NCBI GenBank assembly: GCA_030638765.1
Contig: DAOWDZ010000032.1
Span: 1-12,938 of the forward strand
Direction of reading: 5' to 3'
DNA from: Desulfocapsa sp.
GTDB lineage: Bacteria > Desulfobacterota > Desulfobulbia > Desulfobulbales > Desulfocapsaceae
DNA: 12,938 nt
The position numbers and the translations under genes are program-made. Of the stretch, positions 1-6,274 are shown one piece after another (position 1 is the first letter of the stretch; the number at the start of each line of letters is the position of its first letter). The notes below the pieces were generated by a model. The model had not been told where the DNA came from. It was given only the letters and a program-made list of their open reading frames with translations, and searched no databases.

Positions 1-1
1 A

Positions 2-526
2 AATAAATCAGTCACTTTTGATGCACGGATTATCGCGGCAACAAATAAGAATCTAAAGGAAGAAGTGACCGCCGGGCGCTTTCGAGAAGACCTTTATTAC
101 AGACTGAATATTTTTAAAATTGAAGTTCCTCCTTTACGGGAACGGCGTGAAGATATACCTTTACTGGTACAGGAATTTCTGAACAGACATGAACAAAATG
201 GCGTAAAGACTGAGGTTTCAAGAGAGGTAATGCGCTTCTTTTTAGATTATCCATGGCCTGGAAATATCCGTGAACTGGAAAATGTGATTGAGCGCTGTGT
301 TTTTCTTGCAGAAGCTGGGGAAATTTTCCTTAATGATTTACCAAAGGAGATGCATGTCGTCTCTCAAGAGCAGGAGCTCTTCTCCTTTGATCAGCTAAAA
401 CCTCTTGCTGAGGTGGAACTCAAATATATAAAATATGTTCTGGATAAATGTAAGGGGAATAAGCAAAAAGCCGCGACCCTTCTTGGTATCAACCGTAAAA
501 CCATCCACAGAAAACTGGAAACATGA
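2..526 (+). CDS. Sigma-54-dependent NtrC-type transcriptional regulator, C-terminal part (5' end outside window)
   Basis: The frame is open from base 2 to the TGA at 524-526, giving 174 visible residues; the true start lies upstream. The visible part is the second half of an AAA+ sigma-54 activation domain (ATNKNL, then [20 protein letters not shown], and the sensor-II motif PWPGNIRELENVIER). A Fis-type helix-turn-helix ends the protein (GNKQKAATLLGINRKTIHRKLE). Such proteins hydrolyse ATP to open sigma-54 promoter complexes and bind upstream enhancers through the Fis helix. The N-terminal receiver or sensor domain is not visible, so whether it is a two-component response regulator cannot be decided, although the short linker and the terminal HTH fit the NtrC/AtoC class. 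A GTG at 65 could be taken for a start, but homology clearly continues upstream of it. The stop overlaps the next gene's start (ATGA at 523-526), so the two are probably translationally coupled. Confidence 0.93.
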   Translation, partial: NKSVTFDARIIAATNKNLKEEVTAGRFREDLYYRLNIFKIEVPPLRERREDIPLLVQEFLNRHEQNGVKTEVSREVMRFFLDYPWPGNIRELENVIERCVFLAEAGEIFLNDLPKEMHVVSQEQELFSFDQLKPLAEVELKYIKYVLDKCKGNKQKAATLLGINRKTIHRKLET

Positions 527-1539
527 ATAAATCTCTGCAATCATTACTTCTCTTTATGCGAAGGGAAAACGTGATAAACCTCTTGGCTGTTATTCTGGTC
601 ATCGTTTTGGGCAGTGGCGCACTGATTTCACTTTTTGAACCGGAGCTTTCCTTTGTAAGCGGAATCTGGTGGAGCATTGTTACCCTGACTACAGTGGGAT
701 ACGGCGATATTTCACCAAGTACAGCCGGGGGAAGAATCCTGGCTGTAATTATCATGTTTTTTGGTATCGGCCTGCTCGGTATGCTTAGCGCAAGTCTTGC
801 TACTCTATTAATACGTAAACAAATGAAGGAGGACAAGGGGATGTGCGCATCAACGGTCGACAATCATATTATTATCTGTGAGTGGAATCATCGAAGTCGA
901 GCCATTATCAAAGAACTTCGAGCTGATATTCAGACACAAAATATCCCTCTGGTTCTCATTGCCGATATAGAAGAAAAACCCATTGACGATGCCAGCCTGT
1001 TTTTTGTGAGAGGCATGGTTACTGAAGATACACTTGAAAAGGCTAATTTATCAAAGGCTCGTACCATAATCGTTCTTGGTGACGACTCTGTGGAAACAAC
1101 GGCTCGGGACGCCAAGGTTGTGCTCACCACGCTTACCATAGAAAGCATGAACCCTGATGTGTATAGTGTTGTTGAACTTGTGGATAAGGCCAATGAGCAA
1201 CATTGCGTACGTGCCAATGCCGATGAAATTATTGTCAGCAGTGAACTGAGTAGTAATTTGATTGCAAGTGCAGCCAGTAATCACGGTATCAGTAAGGTGG
1301 TTTCTGAACTTCTCAGCAGTCGATATGGAAATGAATTTTACTCAATGGTAGTTCCGGAAGAGATGGTTGGTTTAAAATTTCTTGATATCTTTGTAGCGAT
1401 GAAAACAGTATCAAATACCACAGTTTTAGGTGTTCAAAAGAATGATACCGGTGAGTTTATCTCAAATCCGGATGTTGAGTATTCTGTTTCTGAAGGAGAT
1501 AATTTGCTGGTGATTTCAAAGAGTGGTGATGCTCCGTGA
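523..1539 (+). CDS. Two-TM potassium channel with cytosolic RCK (TrkA-N/TrkA-C) domain, MthK-like
   Basis: The 338-residue product is a K+ channel subunit. It has TM1 (about residues 17-37), a pore helix with the selectivity filter TVGYGD (57-62), and TM2 (about 71-97) with hinge glycines in FGIGLLG. A TrkA-N/RCK Rossmann domain follows (about 114-235, starting NHIIIC), then a TrkA-C domain (about 272-335). The filter is intact, so K+ selectivity is expected. The first RCK loop reads CEWNHRS instead of GxGxxG and resembles the degenerate loop of MthK, so a nucleotide ligand is doubtful. The ATG overlaps the stop of the upstream sigma-54 regulator, with only a weak GGA as ribosome site. Inside the gene, AAGGAGG at 826-832 sits 8 nt before the in-frame ATG at 841 (Met107), a likely second start giving a free RCK subunit. 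It converges on rdgB; a shared hairpin lies between. Confidence 0.93.
   Translation: MNKSLQSLLLFMRRENVINLLAVILVIVLGSGALISLFEPELSFVSGIWWSIVTLTTVGYGDISPSTAGGRILAVIIMFFGIGLLGMLSASLATLLIRKQMKEDKGMCASTVDNHIIICEWNHRSRAIIKELRADIQTQNIPLVLIADIEEKPIDDASLFFVRGMVTEDTLEKANLSKARTIIVLGDDSVETTARDAKVVLTTLTIESMNPDVYSVVELVDKANEQHCVRANADEIIVSSELSSNLIASAASNHGISKVVSELLSSRYGNEFYSMVVPEEMVGLKFLDIFVAMKTVSNTTVLGVQKNDTGEFISNPDVEYSVSEGDNLLVISKSGDAP
826..843 (+). promoter_or_regulatory. Internal Shine-Dalgarno and ATG inside the K+ channel gene (RCK-only start)
   Basis: A full-consensus AAGGAGG (826-832) is spaced 8 nt from the in-frame ATG at 841-843, codon 107 of the channel. It is much stronger than the ribosome site of the full-length gene. 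Initiation here would give a 232-residue soluble protein starting just before the RCK domain. MthK is known to use an internal start at Met107 for its gating ring. Usage here is inferred. Confidence 0.6.
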
Positions 1540-1574
1540 TTGTTTCATAGAAATACTTTAGCGAAACAAAAAAG

Positions 1575-1601
1575 AGCCCTATACAATCAATGTACAGGGC
1601 T
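1575..1601. terminator. Rho-independent terminator between convergent genes (best for rdgB)
   Basis: The arms AGCCCT (1575-1580) and AGGGCT (1596-1601) pair, continued after one mismatch by TACA/TGTA around an ATCAA loop. On the minus strand the stem is followed by CTTTTTTG, a good U-tract, so it should end the rdgB transcript. On the plus strand only TTT follows, so termination of the channel transcript there would be weaker. Confidence 0.8.
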
Positions 1602-1613
1602 TTACTAGAACGG

Positions 1614-2288
1614 CTATTTAGAGGACCAGTCGTCCTCTTCAAATTCCTCATGGTCGGGTTTAGGTGGTTTTTCTTCAGCAAGTCGTTGATTCAACCATAT
1701 CATAACTTTATCAAATTCACCTTTTAACTCAGCCAGTGCTTTTCCTCTGTGACTCACCTTGTTTTTCTCCTCCATACCACACTCGGCAAAACTTTTTCCA
1801 AGGGGTTCAAAATAAAAGAGTGGATCGTAGCCAAATCCCGACTCACCCTGTTTTTCGGTGAGGATAGTTCCCTCACAGGTTGCTTCATAGGTGAGAGCAG
1901 GGCCGGATGGTACAGCAACTGAAAGTACACAATGAAAGGCGGCTTTGCGGTTTTCCTGACCTTCCATTTCTTTCAGCAGTTTCTGGCAGTTTTCTTCGTC
2001 TGTTGCATTTTCTCCTGCATATCGTGCAGAATAAACACCAGGGGCTCCGTTTAATGCATCGACCACTAATCCGGAATCATCAGCAATTGCCGGTAAACCT
2101 AGTATCTTAGCTGTATGCAATGCTTTTTTATAGGCATTGTCGTCGAAGGTTTCACCGTCTTCAATACATTCTGGAATAGTTCCAAAATCCGCAATTGATT
2201 TAATTTCAACGGGAAGATCTTTTACCATCTCTTGAAATTCCTTAACCTTGTTTTTGTTGGTTGTTGCCAACACTATAATATGAACCAT
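1614..2288 (-). CDS. rdgB: XTP/dITP (non-canonical purine NTP) pyrophosphatase, RdgB/HAM1 family
   Basis: This 224-residue protein is the house-cleaning enzyme that hydrolyses dITP, XTP and ITP to the monophosphate plus pyrophosphate, keeping deaminated purines out of DNA and RNA in the cytoplasm. Family motifs are all present: the N-terminal nucleotide loop ATTNKNKVKEF (about 8-18), the active-site stretch IADDSGLVVDALNGAPGVYS (about 67-86), SARYAG, GYDPLF, and the C-terminal SHRGKAL. The start at 2288 is supported by a GAGGT ribosome site about 6 nt upstream (minus strand). The protein runs about 25 residues past the usual family end, as an acidic proline/glutamate tail (EEKPPKPDHEEFEEDD). 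It lies 122 nt downstream of queH in the same direction; readthrough is possible, and no clear promoter was seen in the gap. The terminator at 1575-1601 follows directly. Confidence 0.95.
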   Translation of the reverse strand: MVHIIVLATTNKNKVKEFQEMVKDLPVEIKSIADFGTIPECIEDGETFDDNAYKKALHTAKILGLPAIADDSGLVVDALNGAPGVYSARYAGENATDEENCQKLLKEMEGQENRKAAFHCVLSVAVPSGPALTYEATCEGTILTEKQGESGFGYDPLFYFEPLGKSFAECGMEEKNKVSHRGKALAELKGEFDKVMIWLNQRLAEEKPPKPDHEEFEEDDWSSK

Positions 2289-2410
2289 TGAGCTACCTCG
2301 TAGTAGTGAAACAATAAAATATAACTGTCTGACATTGGCCTGTTTTCATTCACTCTGCCTATCTCATCACAGAGTAAACCTGGGTTTTCAGAGCAATTAC
2401 ATTCCGTAAT

Positions 2411-3016
2411 TTAATTTGGACTTAGTGTATCAATTGTATCGGATGCCGCTTTTTCAAGTTTCCGTTCACTTCTTAATTTTTTTTGCAATTTTTTATCATA
2501 CCGTTCCTGCTCACTATAGATACATCCGCAGTAGGGTTGTCTGTAGAGGTCCATCGCAATAGCTTTATCTATTCCATCCTGCCACCCTACACGGAAGTCA
2601 TCATAGTAGAATTTAACTCCATACTTATCAGCCATTGTATTTCCAATTCTAATGATGGCTTTATGGTTTTGGTAACGAGAGTACAGGAGAGTGGAAGTAA
2701 ATGCATCAGCGTTCGATTTGACGGCTTGTTGGGCTGTTTTCTCAAGCCGCATGCTGTAACAAATCAAGCAGCGTTCTTTTTCGTGAAATACGACTTTTTG
2801 AAGATATTCAGTTAAACCATATTCTGTATCGAGTTCAATGGCGAAATTTTCAAGTTTGGCAAAGTCCCTGAGACTCGCCAGTCGTTTACGAAATTCCCGG
2901 AAGGGGTGAATATTTGGATTATAAAAATAACCGGAAACATCGATATCCTTTTCACGGAGATGCCCTAAGGTATATGTGGAACATGGAGCACAGCATACAT
3001 GAAGAAGAAGTTTCAT
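2411..3016 (-). CDS. queH: Epoxyqueuosine reductase QueH (DUF208 family)
   Basis: The 201-residue protein matches QueH, the non-cobalamin enzyme that reduces epoxyqueuosine to queuosine at the tRNA wobble position, the last step of queuosine synthesis, in place of QueG. The sequence shows the signature [10 protein letters not shown] at the N-terminus (Cys8, Cys9, Cys12), followed by [18 protein letters not shown] (Cys83, Cys86), [10 protein letters not shown], and the C-terminal YCGCIYSE (Cys163, Cys165). These cysteines are the known family ligands for the iron-sulfur centre and its adjacent metal. Length is normal for the family, apart from a basic C-terminal tail rich in K, R and E. The ATG overlaps the stop of the upstream sigma-54 activator gene (ATGA, 3013-3016 on the minus strand), so expression is coupled to it. 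No other queuosine gene is in the window. Confidence 0.94.
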   Translation of the reverse strand: MKLLLHVCCAPCSTYTLGHLREKDIDVSGYFYNPNIHPFREFRKRLASLRDFAKLENFAIELDTEYGLTEYLQKVVFHEKERCLICYSMRLEKTAQQAVKSNADAFTSTLLYSRYQNHKAIIRIGNTMADKYGVKFYYDDFRVGWQDGIDKAIAMDLYRQPYCGCIYSEQERYDKKLQKKLRSERKLEKAASDTIDTLSPN

Positions 3017-4578
3017 TTACGTAATACCTTAAATTTCTTTGGGTCGATGTTATACTGATGGATTTTGTAATTAATTATTCTAAGGCTGGTATCGAGGTAG
3101 AGAGCCGTTTTTGTCTGGTTGCCTCGATTCTTTTTTAACCCTTCAATGATAATGTCTTTTTCAAAATTTTCCACCGAGACTGAGAGGGATAATGGGTTTT
3201 TTCCAGAATCCACTGAATCAGATGTCTGTAATGTTGGAGGAAGATGAATTCCTTTAATGGTATCACCATCACAGATAAGCACGGATCTTTCCATGCAATT
3301 CTGAAGCTCCCTAACGTTTCCTGGCCAGTGGTACTGGATTAACATGTCGATTGCAGGTGTTGAAATTCGTTTGATTGGCATTTTATTTTCTTCAGAATAT
3401 TTTTCAAGAAAGAACTCAGCAAGAAGAAGTATATCCGTGCGACGTTCCCGAAGTGGCGGCATATAAACAGGAAATACATTTAAGCGATAATAAAGATCTT
3501 CCCTGAACGTATTTTCTTTTACAGCTGTTTCAAGATCGCGATTAGTTGCTGCAACGAGTCGTACATCACAGGTAATTGATTTTCCCGAGCCAAGACGCTG
3601 GAATGTCCTTTCCTGTACAACATTTAAAAGTTTTACCTGCACTGTCTGACTGATTTCCCCTATTTCGTCTAAAAAAAGAGTTCCACCCTCAGCCTGCTCA
3701 AATCTCCCGATTTTTCTCTCTGTAGCACCGGTAAACGCTCCCTTCTCATGTCCAAAAAGTTCGCTTTCCAGTAATGTTTCCGGCAGAGCGGAACAGTTAA
3801 CTACAACAAACGGTTTATCATTTCTTTTTGAACTATAATGAAGTGCTTTCGCAACTAGAGTTTTTCCCGTTCCTGATTCTCCTCGTAAAAGAACGGTGGC
3901 ATTTGAATTCACCACCCTGTTTATCATGTCATACACTTCCTGCATGCGGCTGGAATTTCCCTGGATATCGTAGATTCTATTTTTCTTTGACAGCTCTCTC
4001 TTCAGTTTGAGGTTTTCAACTATTAATTCTTCCTGGTCCAGATTTACAGTCTGGATTCTATTTGCAGTTTGGGCAATAAGAGAGCTTAGAATAGTTAAAA
4101 AGCGTAAATCTTCTGCAGCTTCTTCAGTTATTCCTTTGCAGTATATTCTATCAATGGATAGAGCTCCTATAATCCGCTTACCATCATGAACGGGTACACA
4201 TATAAATGACCTCGTCTGATTGGTGAGGTTGCCTCTTGCCTGTGTTTTATTGAGAAACATAGGTTCATCTGCAATATGGGGTACAATGATTGGTTGCCCT
4301 GATGCCACTACTTTTCCAGTTATCCCTTCGCCTATCTTATATTTTCCGCGTTTTCTTCCCTCTGCATTAATCCCGTGGGCGACCTCAATTTCGAGTTTAC
4401 CTGTCGTGGGATTTATGATCGTTACCGTACCGTTCTCCATCTCTTTCATGGAATCGATCATATCCATCGTTTTGCCAAGGCATTCCTTGAGATCTGTGGA
4501 TGACGCCAATGCTTTTGTTATTTCGTACAGGCAACTCAGATCTTCCAGTTGACACGTTATATCATTATTTTTAGGCAT
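3013..4578 (-). CDS. GAF-domain sigma-54-dependent transcriptional activator (NifA-like)
   Basis: The 521-residue protein has an N-terminal GAF sensor (about 15-178), a short coiled linker (about 180-200), and a complete AAA+ sigma-54 activation domain. The latter shows Walker A GESGTGKT (233-240), the sigma-54 contact loop GAFTGA (280-285), Walker B GGTLFLDE (298-305), [10 protein letters not shown] and [10 protein letters not shown]-terminal Fis-type HTH follows (about 486-511, [20 protein letters not shown]). This is the NifA/FhlA-like layout: a small molecule or partner protein acts on GAF and so controls ATP-driven promoter opening. It is not a two-component regulator, since no receiver domain is present. 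The oxygen-sensing Cys-x11-Cys-x19-Cys-x4-Cys linker of alpha- and betaproteobacterial NifA is missing, and no nif gene is nearby, so nifA is not assigned. The start at 4578 has only a weak purine-rich ribosome site (TAAGAA). Its stop overlaps queH. Confidence 0.93.
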   Translation of the reverse strand: MPKNNDITCQLEDLSCLYEITKALASSTDLKECLGKTMDMIDSMKEMENGTVTIINPTTGKLEIEVAHGINAEGRKRGKYKIGEGITGKVVASGQPIIVPHIADEPMFLNKTQARGNLTNQTRSFICVPVHDGKRIIGALSIDRIYCKGITEEAAEDLRFLTILSSLIAQTANRIQTVNLDQEELIVENLKLKRELSKKNRIYDIQGNSSRMQEVYDMINRVVNSNATVLLRGESGTGKTLVAKALHYSSKRNDKPFVVVNCSALPETLLESELFGHEKGAFTGATERKIGRFEQAEGGTLFLDEIGEISQTVQVKLLNVVQERTFQRLGSGKSITCDVRLVAATNRDLETAVKENTFREDLYYRLNVFPVYMPPLRERRTDILLLAEFFLEKYSEENKMPIKRISTPAIDMLIQYHWPGNVRELQNCMERSVLICDGDTIKGIHLPPTLQTSDSVDSGKNPLSLSVSVENFEKDIIIEGLKKNRGNQTKTALYLDTSLRIINYKIHQYNIDPKKFKVLRK

Positions 4579-4643
4579 TTCTTATTTGCTTTGTTCCATA
4601 CTATTGCTTAATTCATTTTTAATTTAACCATCAGTAATCATTT

Positions 4644-4671
4644 TTTACATTTATGTCACAGAATATGTAAA
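4644..4671. repeat. Inverted repeat TTTACAT-N14-ATGTAAA upstream of the GAF sigma-54 activator
   Basis: The perfect 7-bp arms TTTACAT (4644-4650) and ATGTAAA (4665-4671) lie 14 nt apart, in the 187-nt gene-free gap between the activator start and the tRNA genes. The left arm also overlaps a small palindrome, ACAT-TT-ATGT. The position, 66 to 93 nt upstream of the activator's ATG, would suit an operator, but the AT-rich background makes chance repeats likely. Confidence 0.3.
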
Positions 4672-4726
4672 TTAAACCGCCTTTATCTCTTAAATAAATC
4701 AGTATTTTTCATTGACGTCCAAGATA

Positions 4727-4755
4727 TTGACACTTTGTTATTCAAATGGTAAAAG
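4727..4755 (+). promoter_or_regulatory. Probable sigma-70-type promoter for the tRNA-Ser pair
   Basis: A perfect -35 box TTGACA (4727-4732) is followed after 17 nt by TAAAAG (4750-4755), which matches the -10 consensus at four of six positions. It ends 10 nt before the first tRNA, so the transcript would have almost no leader, as expected for a tRNA operon. Confidence 0.55.
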
Positions 4756-4765
4756 AACTTCATCT

Positions 4766-4851
4766 GGAGGAATGGCCGAGTGGTTTAAGGCGGCGGTCTT
4801 GAAAACCGTTGTACGAAAGTACCGTGGGTTCGAATCCTACTTCCTCCGCCA
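4766..4851 (+). tRNA. tRNA-Ser(UGA)
   Basis: The cloverleaf can be folded by eye. The acceptor GGAGGAA (4766-4772) pairs with TTCCTCC (4841-4847), followed by discriminator G and an encoded CCA (4849-4851). The anticodon stem 4793-4797/4805-4809 encloses the loop CTTGAAA with anticodon TGA at 4800-4802. A long variable arm (around GTACGAAAGTAC) marks it as class II, and the T-loop is GTTCGAATC. It reads UCA and probably other UCN serine codons. Confidence 0.96.
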
Positions 4852-4856
4852 GATTT

Positions 4857-4948
4857 GGAGAGGTGACCGAGAGGCCGATGGTGTTCGCCTGCTAAGCGAA
4901 TGTGGGGGTTAGACTCCACCGAGGGTTCGAATCCCTCCTTCTCCGCCA
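4857..4948 (+). tRNA. tRNA-Ser(GCU)
   Basis: The acceptor GGAGAGG (4857-4863) pairs with CTTCTCC (4938-4944, one G-U pair), followed by discriminator G and an encoded CCA ending at 4948. The anticodon stem TTCGC/GCGAA (4884-4888/4896-4900) encloses CTGCTAA with anticodon GCT at 4891-4893. A long variable arm around 4901-4920 fits a class II serine tRNA. It reads AGC and AGU. It lies only 5 nt after tRNA-Ser(UGA), so the two are one transcript. Confidence 0.96.
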
Positions 4949-4954
4949 GTATTT

Positions 4955-4995
4955 AACCCCCTGTGAGACTCTTTGTCTTCAGGGGGTTTTCTTTT
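4955..4995 (+). terminator. Strong Rho-independent terminator of the tRNA-Ser operon
   Basis: The stem AACCCCCTG (4955-4963) pairs with CAGGGGGTT (4980-4988). Inside it GAGAC (4965-4969) and GTCTT (4975-4979) extend the helix after a single bulged T, with loop TCTTT. The T-rich tail TTTTCTTTTT follows at once. It starts 6 nt after the CCA of tRNA-Ser(GCU). Confidence 0.92.
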
Positions 4996-5029
4996 TCACT
5001 TTGATAATTCCACCGTTAATATATTATCG

Positions 5030-5045
5030 TAGGTATATGTACCTA
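5030..5045. repeat. Inverted repeat TAGGTA-TATG-TACCTA downstream of the tRNA operon
   Basis: The perfect 6-bp arms TAGGTA (5030-5035) and TACCTA (5040-5045) lie 4 nt apart, about 100 nt upstream of the next gene. It could be a small operator or a hairpin in the leader of that gene; no family of sites is recognised. The rest of the 4996-5141 gap is AT-rich, and no firm promoter was identified. Confidence 0.3.
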
Positions 5046-5141
5046 TTGTAGCATATAAAATTTTGTGTTACAGAATTATTCACTACAAAAAAATTGAACG
5101 GAGTTTCAATTACACAATAAAGTCATTAAAGAGTATAAAGG

Positions 5142-5717
5142 GTGAATGACGTGGAAGTATTACGAAGAAAAGTAACGGTTTTCACTCCTGGTAAGCGATA
5201 TTCAGGAGAGGTAGAGATACCCAATTCAAGTTTACGAACCACCGATCTTCTTAATAGCCCCACTCTATTTTGGCACGATCCTTCCCAAAAAACTTTCAAC
5301 GATGCTCTGTTGATGTTCAATGTAACCATCTCCATTGATGGTATTTCTGAGTTTCAGAAATTTGATGAAATCCAAATAAGACAACCCAATATTATTTTTT
5401 ACAATGATGATTGCAGAACGATTGGTAGTTCAATTGAGAAAAAGAGAGTTGATGCGCTCAAAAAAGCAAGTAATGAAAAAGAAAGAAGCATACACCTGAT
5501 TACCAGGGTAAGAGTTAATTCTTTCTTTGATATAGAGGGCTTATTTTATGGGTTGTTTAAGAGTAAAGCAAATCAAAAATATATTCCCTTAAGTAATGCT
5601 GTTGTATATGAGATAGTCAAACAGCAAGATAAGTGGGTCAAAAGAAAGATCGAGTTGGTAAATGATTTTATTGGTATTAATACTAACTACATCGAGGCTA
5701 CAGAATTTAAAAACTAA
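5142..5717 (+). CDS. Uncharacterised protein, possibly with two copies of a small DUF6812-like domain
   Basis: This 191-residue protein has no signal peptide, transmembrane segment or catalytic motif. Residues about 8-60 follow the pattern RRKVTVFTP...GEVEIPNSSLRTTDLLNS...DALLMFN, which resembles small beta-rich domains common in deltaproteobacteria (recalled as DUF6812-like; not confirmed). A second weaker copy seems to lie at about 120-165 (ITRVRVNSFFDIEGLF...YIPLSNAVVYEI), separated by a charged helical stretch (EKKRVDALKKASNEKER). The start is uncertain. GTG at 5142 is given, but AAAGG at 5138-5142 is better placed for the in-frame GTG at 5151, three codons later. The gene stands alone: upstream is the tRNA terminator, and its stop overlaps the stop of the convergent SH3 gene by 4 nt. 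Codon pattern and an ATG-independent 191-codon frame support a real gene, but function is unknown. Confidence 0.72.
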   Translation: MNDVEVLRRKVTVFTPGKRYSGEVEIPNSSLRTTDLLNSPTLFWHDPSQKTFNDALLMFNVTISIDGISEFQKFDEIQIRQPNIIFYNDDCRTIGSSIEKKRVDALKKASNEKERSIHLITRVRVNSFFDIEGLFYGLFKSKANQKYIPLSNAVVYEIVKQQDKWVKRKIELVNDFIGINTNYIEATEFKN

Positions 5718-6184
5718 TATCCCCAAAGAAGGCTTCTTTTCACCCACCCAACCAATCCTGACGAATGTTTGACTTTTGCCCACCCTCTTTGTTGTTCAAG
5801 TGTCTCAAAAACAACACCGTAGTAAGCGCGCCCTACAGTTTTGTATTTCGTCCCTGGGCCATTTCTAATATTAATTCTTTTCTTTTTCCCTTTATTAACT
5901 TTAACAACCATATGCGGCGATGATGCCAGGTATTTTTTGTAAATCCAGCCTGTGTCATTTTCAAAATCCTGAACTTTAATCCAACTGCCCTTTTGAGATA
6001 AAACTCGTAAAGGAAATCCTGACCCATACTCCCATTTGGCAGTATATTTCGTACCTGGACCCGAACGTAATTGAACTTTTTCACCTGATACACTTTTCAT
6101 CTTAGCCAATGCAGCGCTATGAATAAAGAAACTTAAAATTAGTATCGGTAGGATTAAAGTGGCTTTTTTGCTTATTGTGAACAT
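5714..6184 (-). CDS. Secreted protein with two bacterial SH3 (SH3b) domains
   Basis: The 156-residue precursor starts with a clear Sec signal peptide (basic MFTISKK, hydrophobic core about 9-22, AALA|K near residue 27). Two SH3b domains follow, at about 30-86 and 92-150. Each carries the hallmark loop: VQLRSGPGTKY in the first, INIRNGPGTKY in the second, then W-x-K-V and GW-[IV] (TGWIYKKYL; VGWVKRSLL). Such domains commonly bind peptidoglycan or envelope proteins, so a periplasmic cell-wall-associated role is likely. No catalytic domain is attached, and the protein ends just after the second SH3b (SLLWGY). The ribosome site is weak (GGATAG about 7 nt before the ATG). The stop codon TAG overlaps the stop of the convergent gene on the other strand, so there is no room for a terminator between them. 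Confidence 0.9.
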   Translation of the reverse strand: MFTISKKATLILPILILSFFIHSAALAKMKSVSGEKVQLRSGPGTKYTAKWEYGSGFPLRVLSQKGSWIKVQDFENDTGWIYKKYLASSPHMVVKVNKGKKKRINIRNGPGTKYKTVGRAYYGVVFETLEQQRGWAKVKHSSGLVGWVKRSLLWGY

Positions 6185-6217
6185 AATTAACTATCCGTAA
6201 ATTTAAAAAATAAACCT

Positions 6218-6254
6218 TAACTTTCTTAGTAAAGTTAGCCTACATTGTAAGGCT
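6218..6254 (-). terminator. Possible hairpin pair downstream of the 4Fe-4S membrane protein gene
   Basis: Two adjacent hairpins lie just after the stop at 6275 (minus direction): AGCC/GGCT arms at 6237-6240 and 6251-6254, then perfect TAACTTT/AAAGTTA arms (6218-6224 and 6231-6237) around CTTAGT. On the minus strand they are followed by AAGGTTTATTTTTT, a discontinuous T-rich run. They could end the parA-to-NapH-like transcript; the two stems share one base and may compete. Confidence 0.4.
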
Positions 6255-6274
6255 TTTCCACCAATTTATGTTTA

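Noticed and set aside
489..863. 124-codon minus-strand open frame opposite the K+ channel
   Set aside because: It is a shadow of the channel gene, with no ribosome site and no protein-like domain; the other long antisense frames over queH, the activator, parA and nadB fall to the same reasoning.
2305..2316. GTGAAACA, a parS half-site
   Set aside because: The other half is missing (it reads TAGTA instead of TTTCAC), so it is a chance half-match in an intergenic gap.
2352..2387. Hairpins ACTCTG/CAGAGT and AAAC/GTTT between queH and rdgB as a queH terminator
   Set aside because: Neither is followed by a T-run on the minus strand, and the stems are short; the 122-nt gap shows no firm regulatory element.
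3013..4578. Naming the GAF sigma-54 activator nifA
   Set aside because: The domain order fits, but the NifA cysteine linker is absent, no nif genes are near, and many GAF-AAA-Fis activators serve other pathways.
4712..4912. 66-codon open frame across the two tRNA genes
   Set aside because: It is composed of tRNA sequence; the structured RNAs explain it fully.
5271..5286. TGGCACG followed by TTCCC, resembling a sigma-54 -24/-12 promoter
   Set aside because: It lies inside the coding region of the orphan gene, the -12 element lacks the TTGC core, and no gene start follows at a suitable distance.
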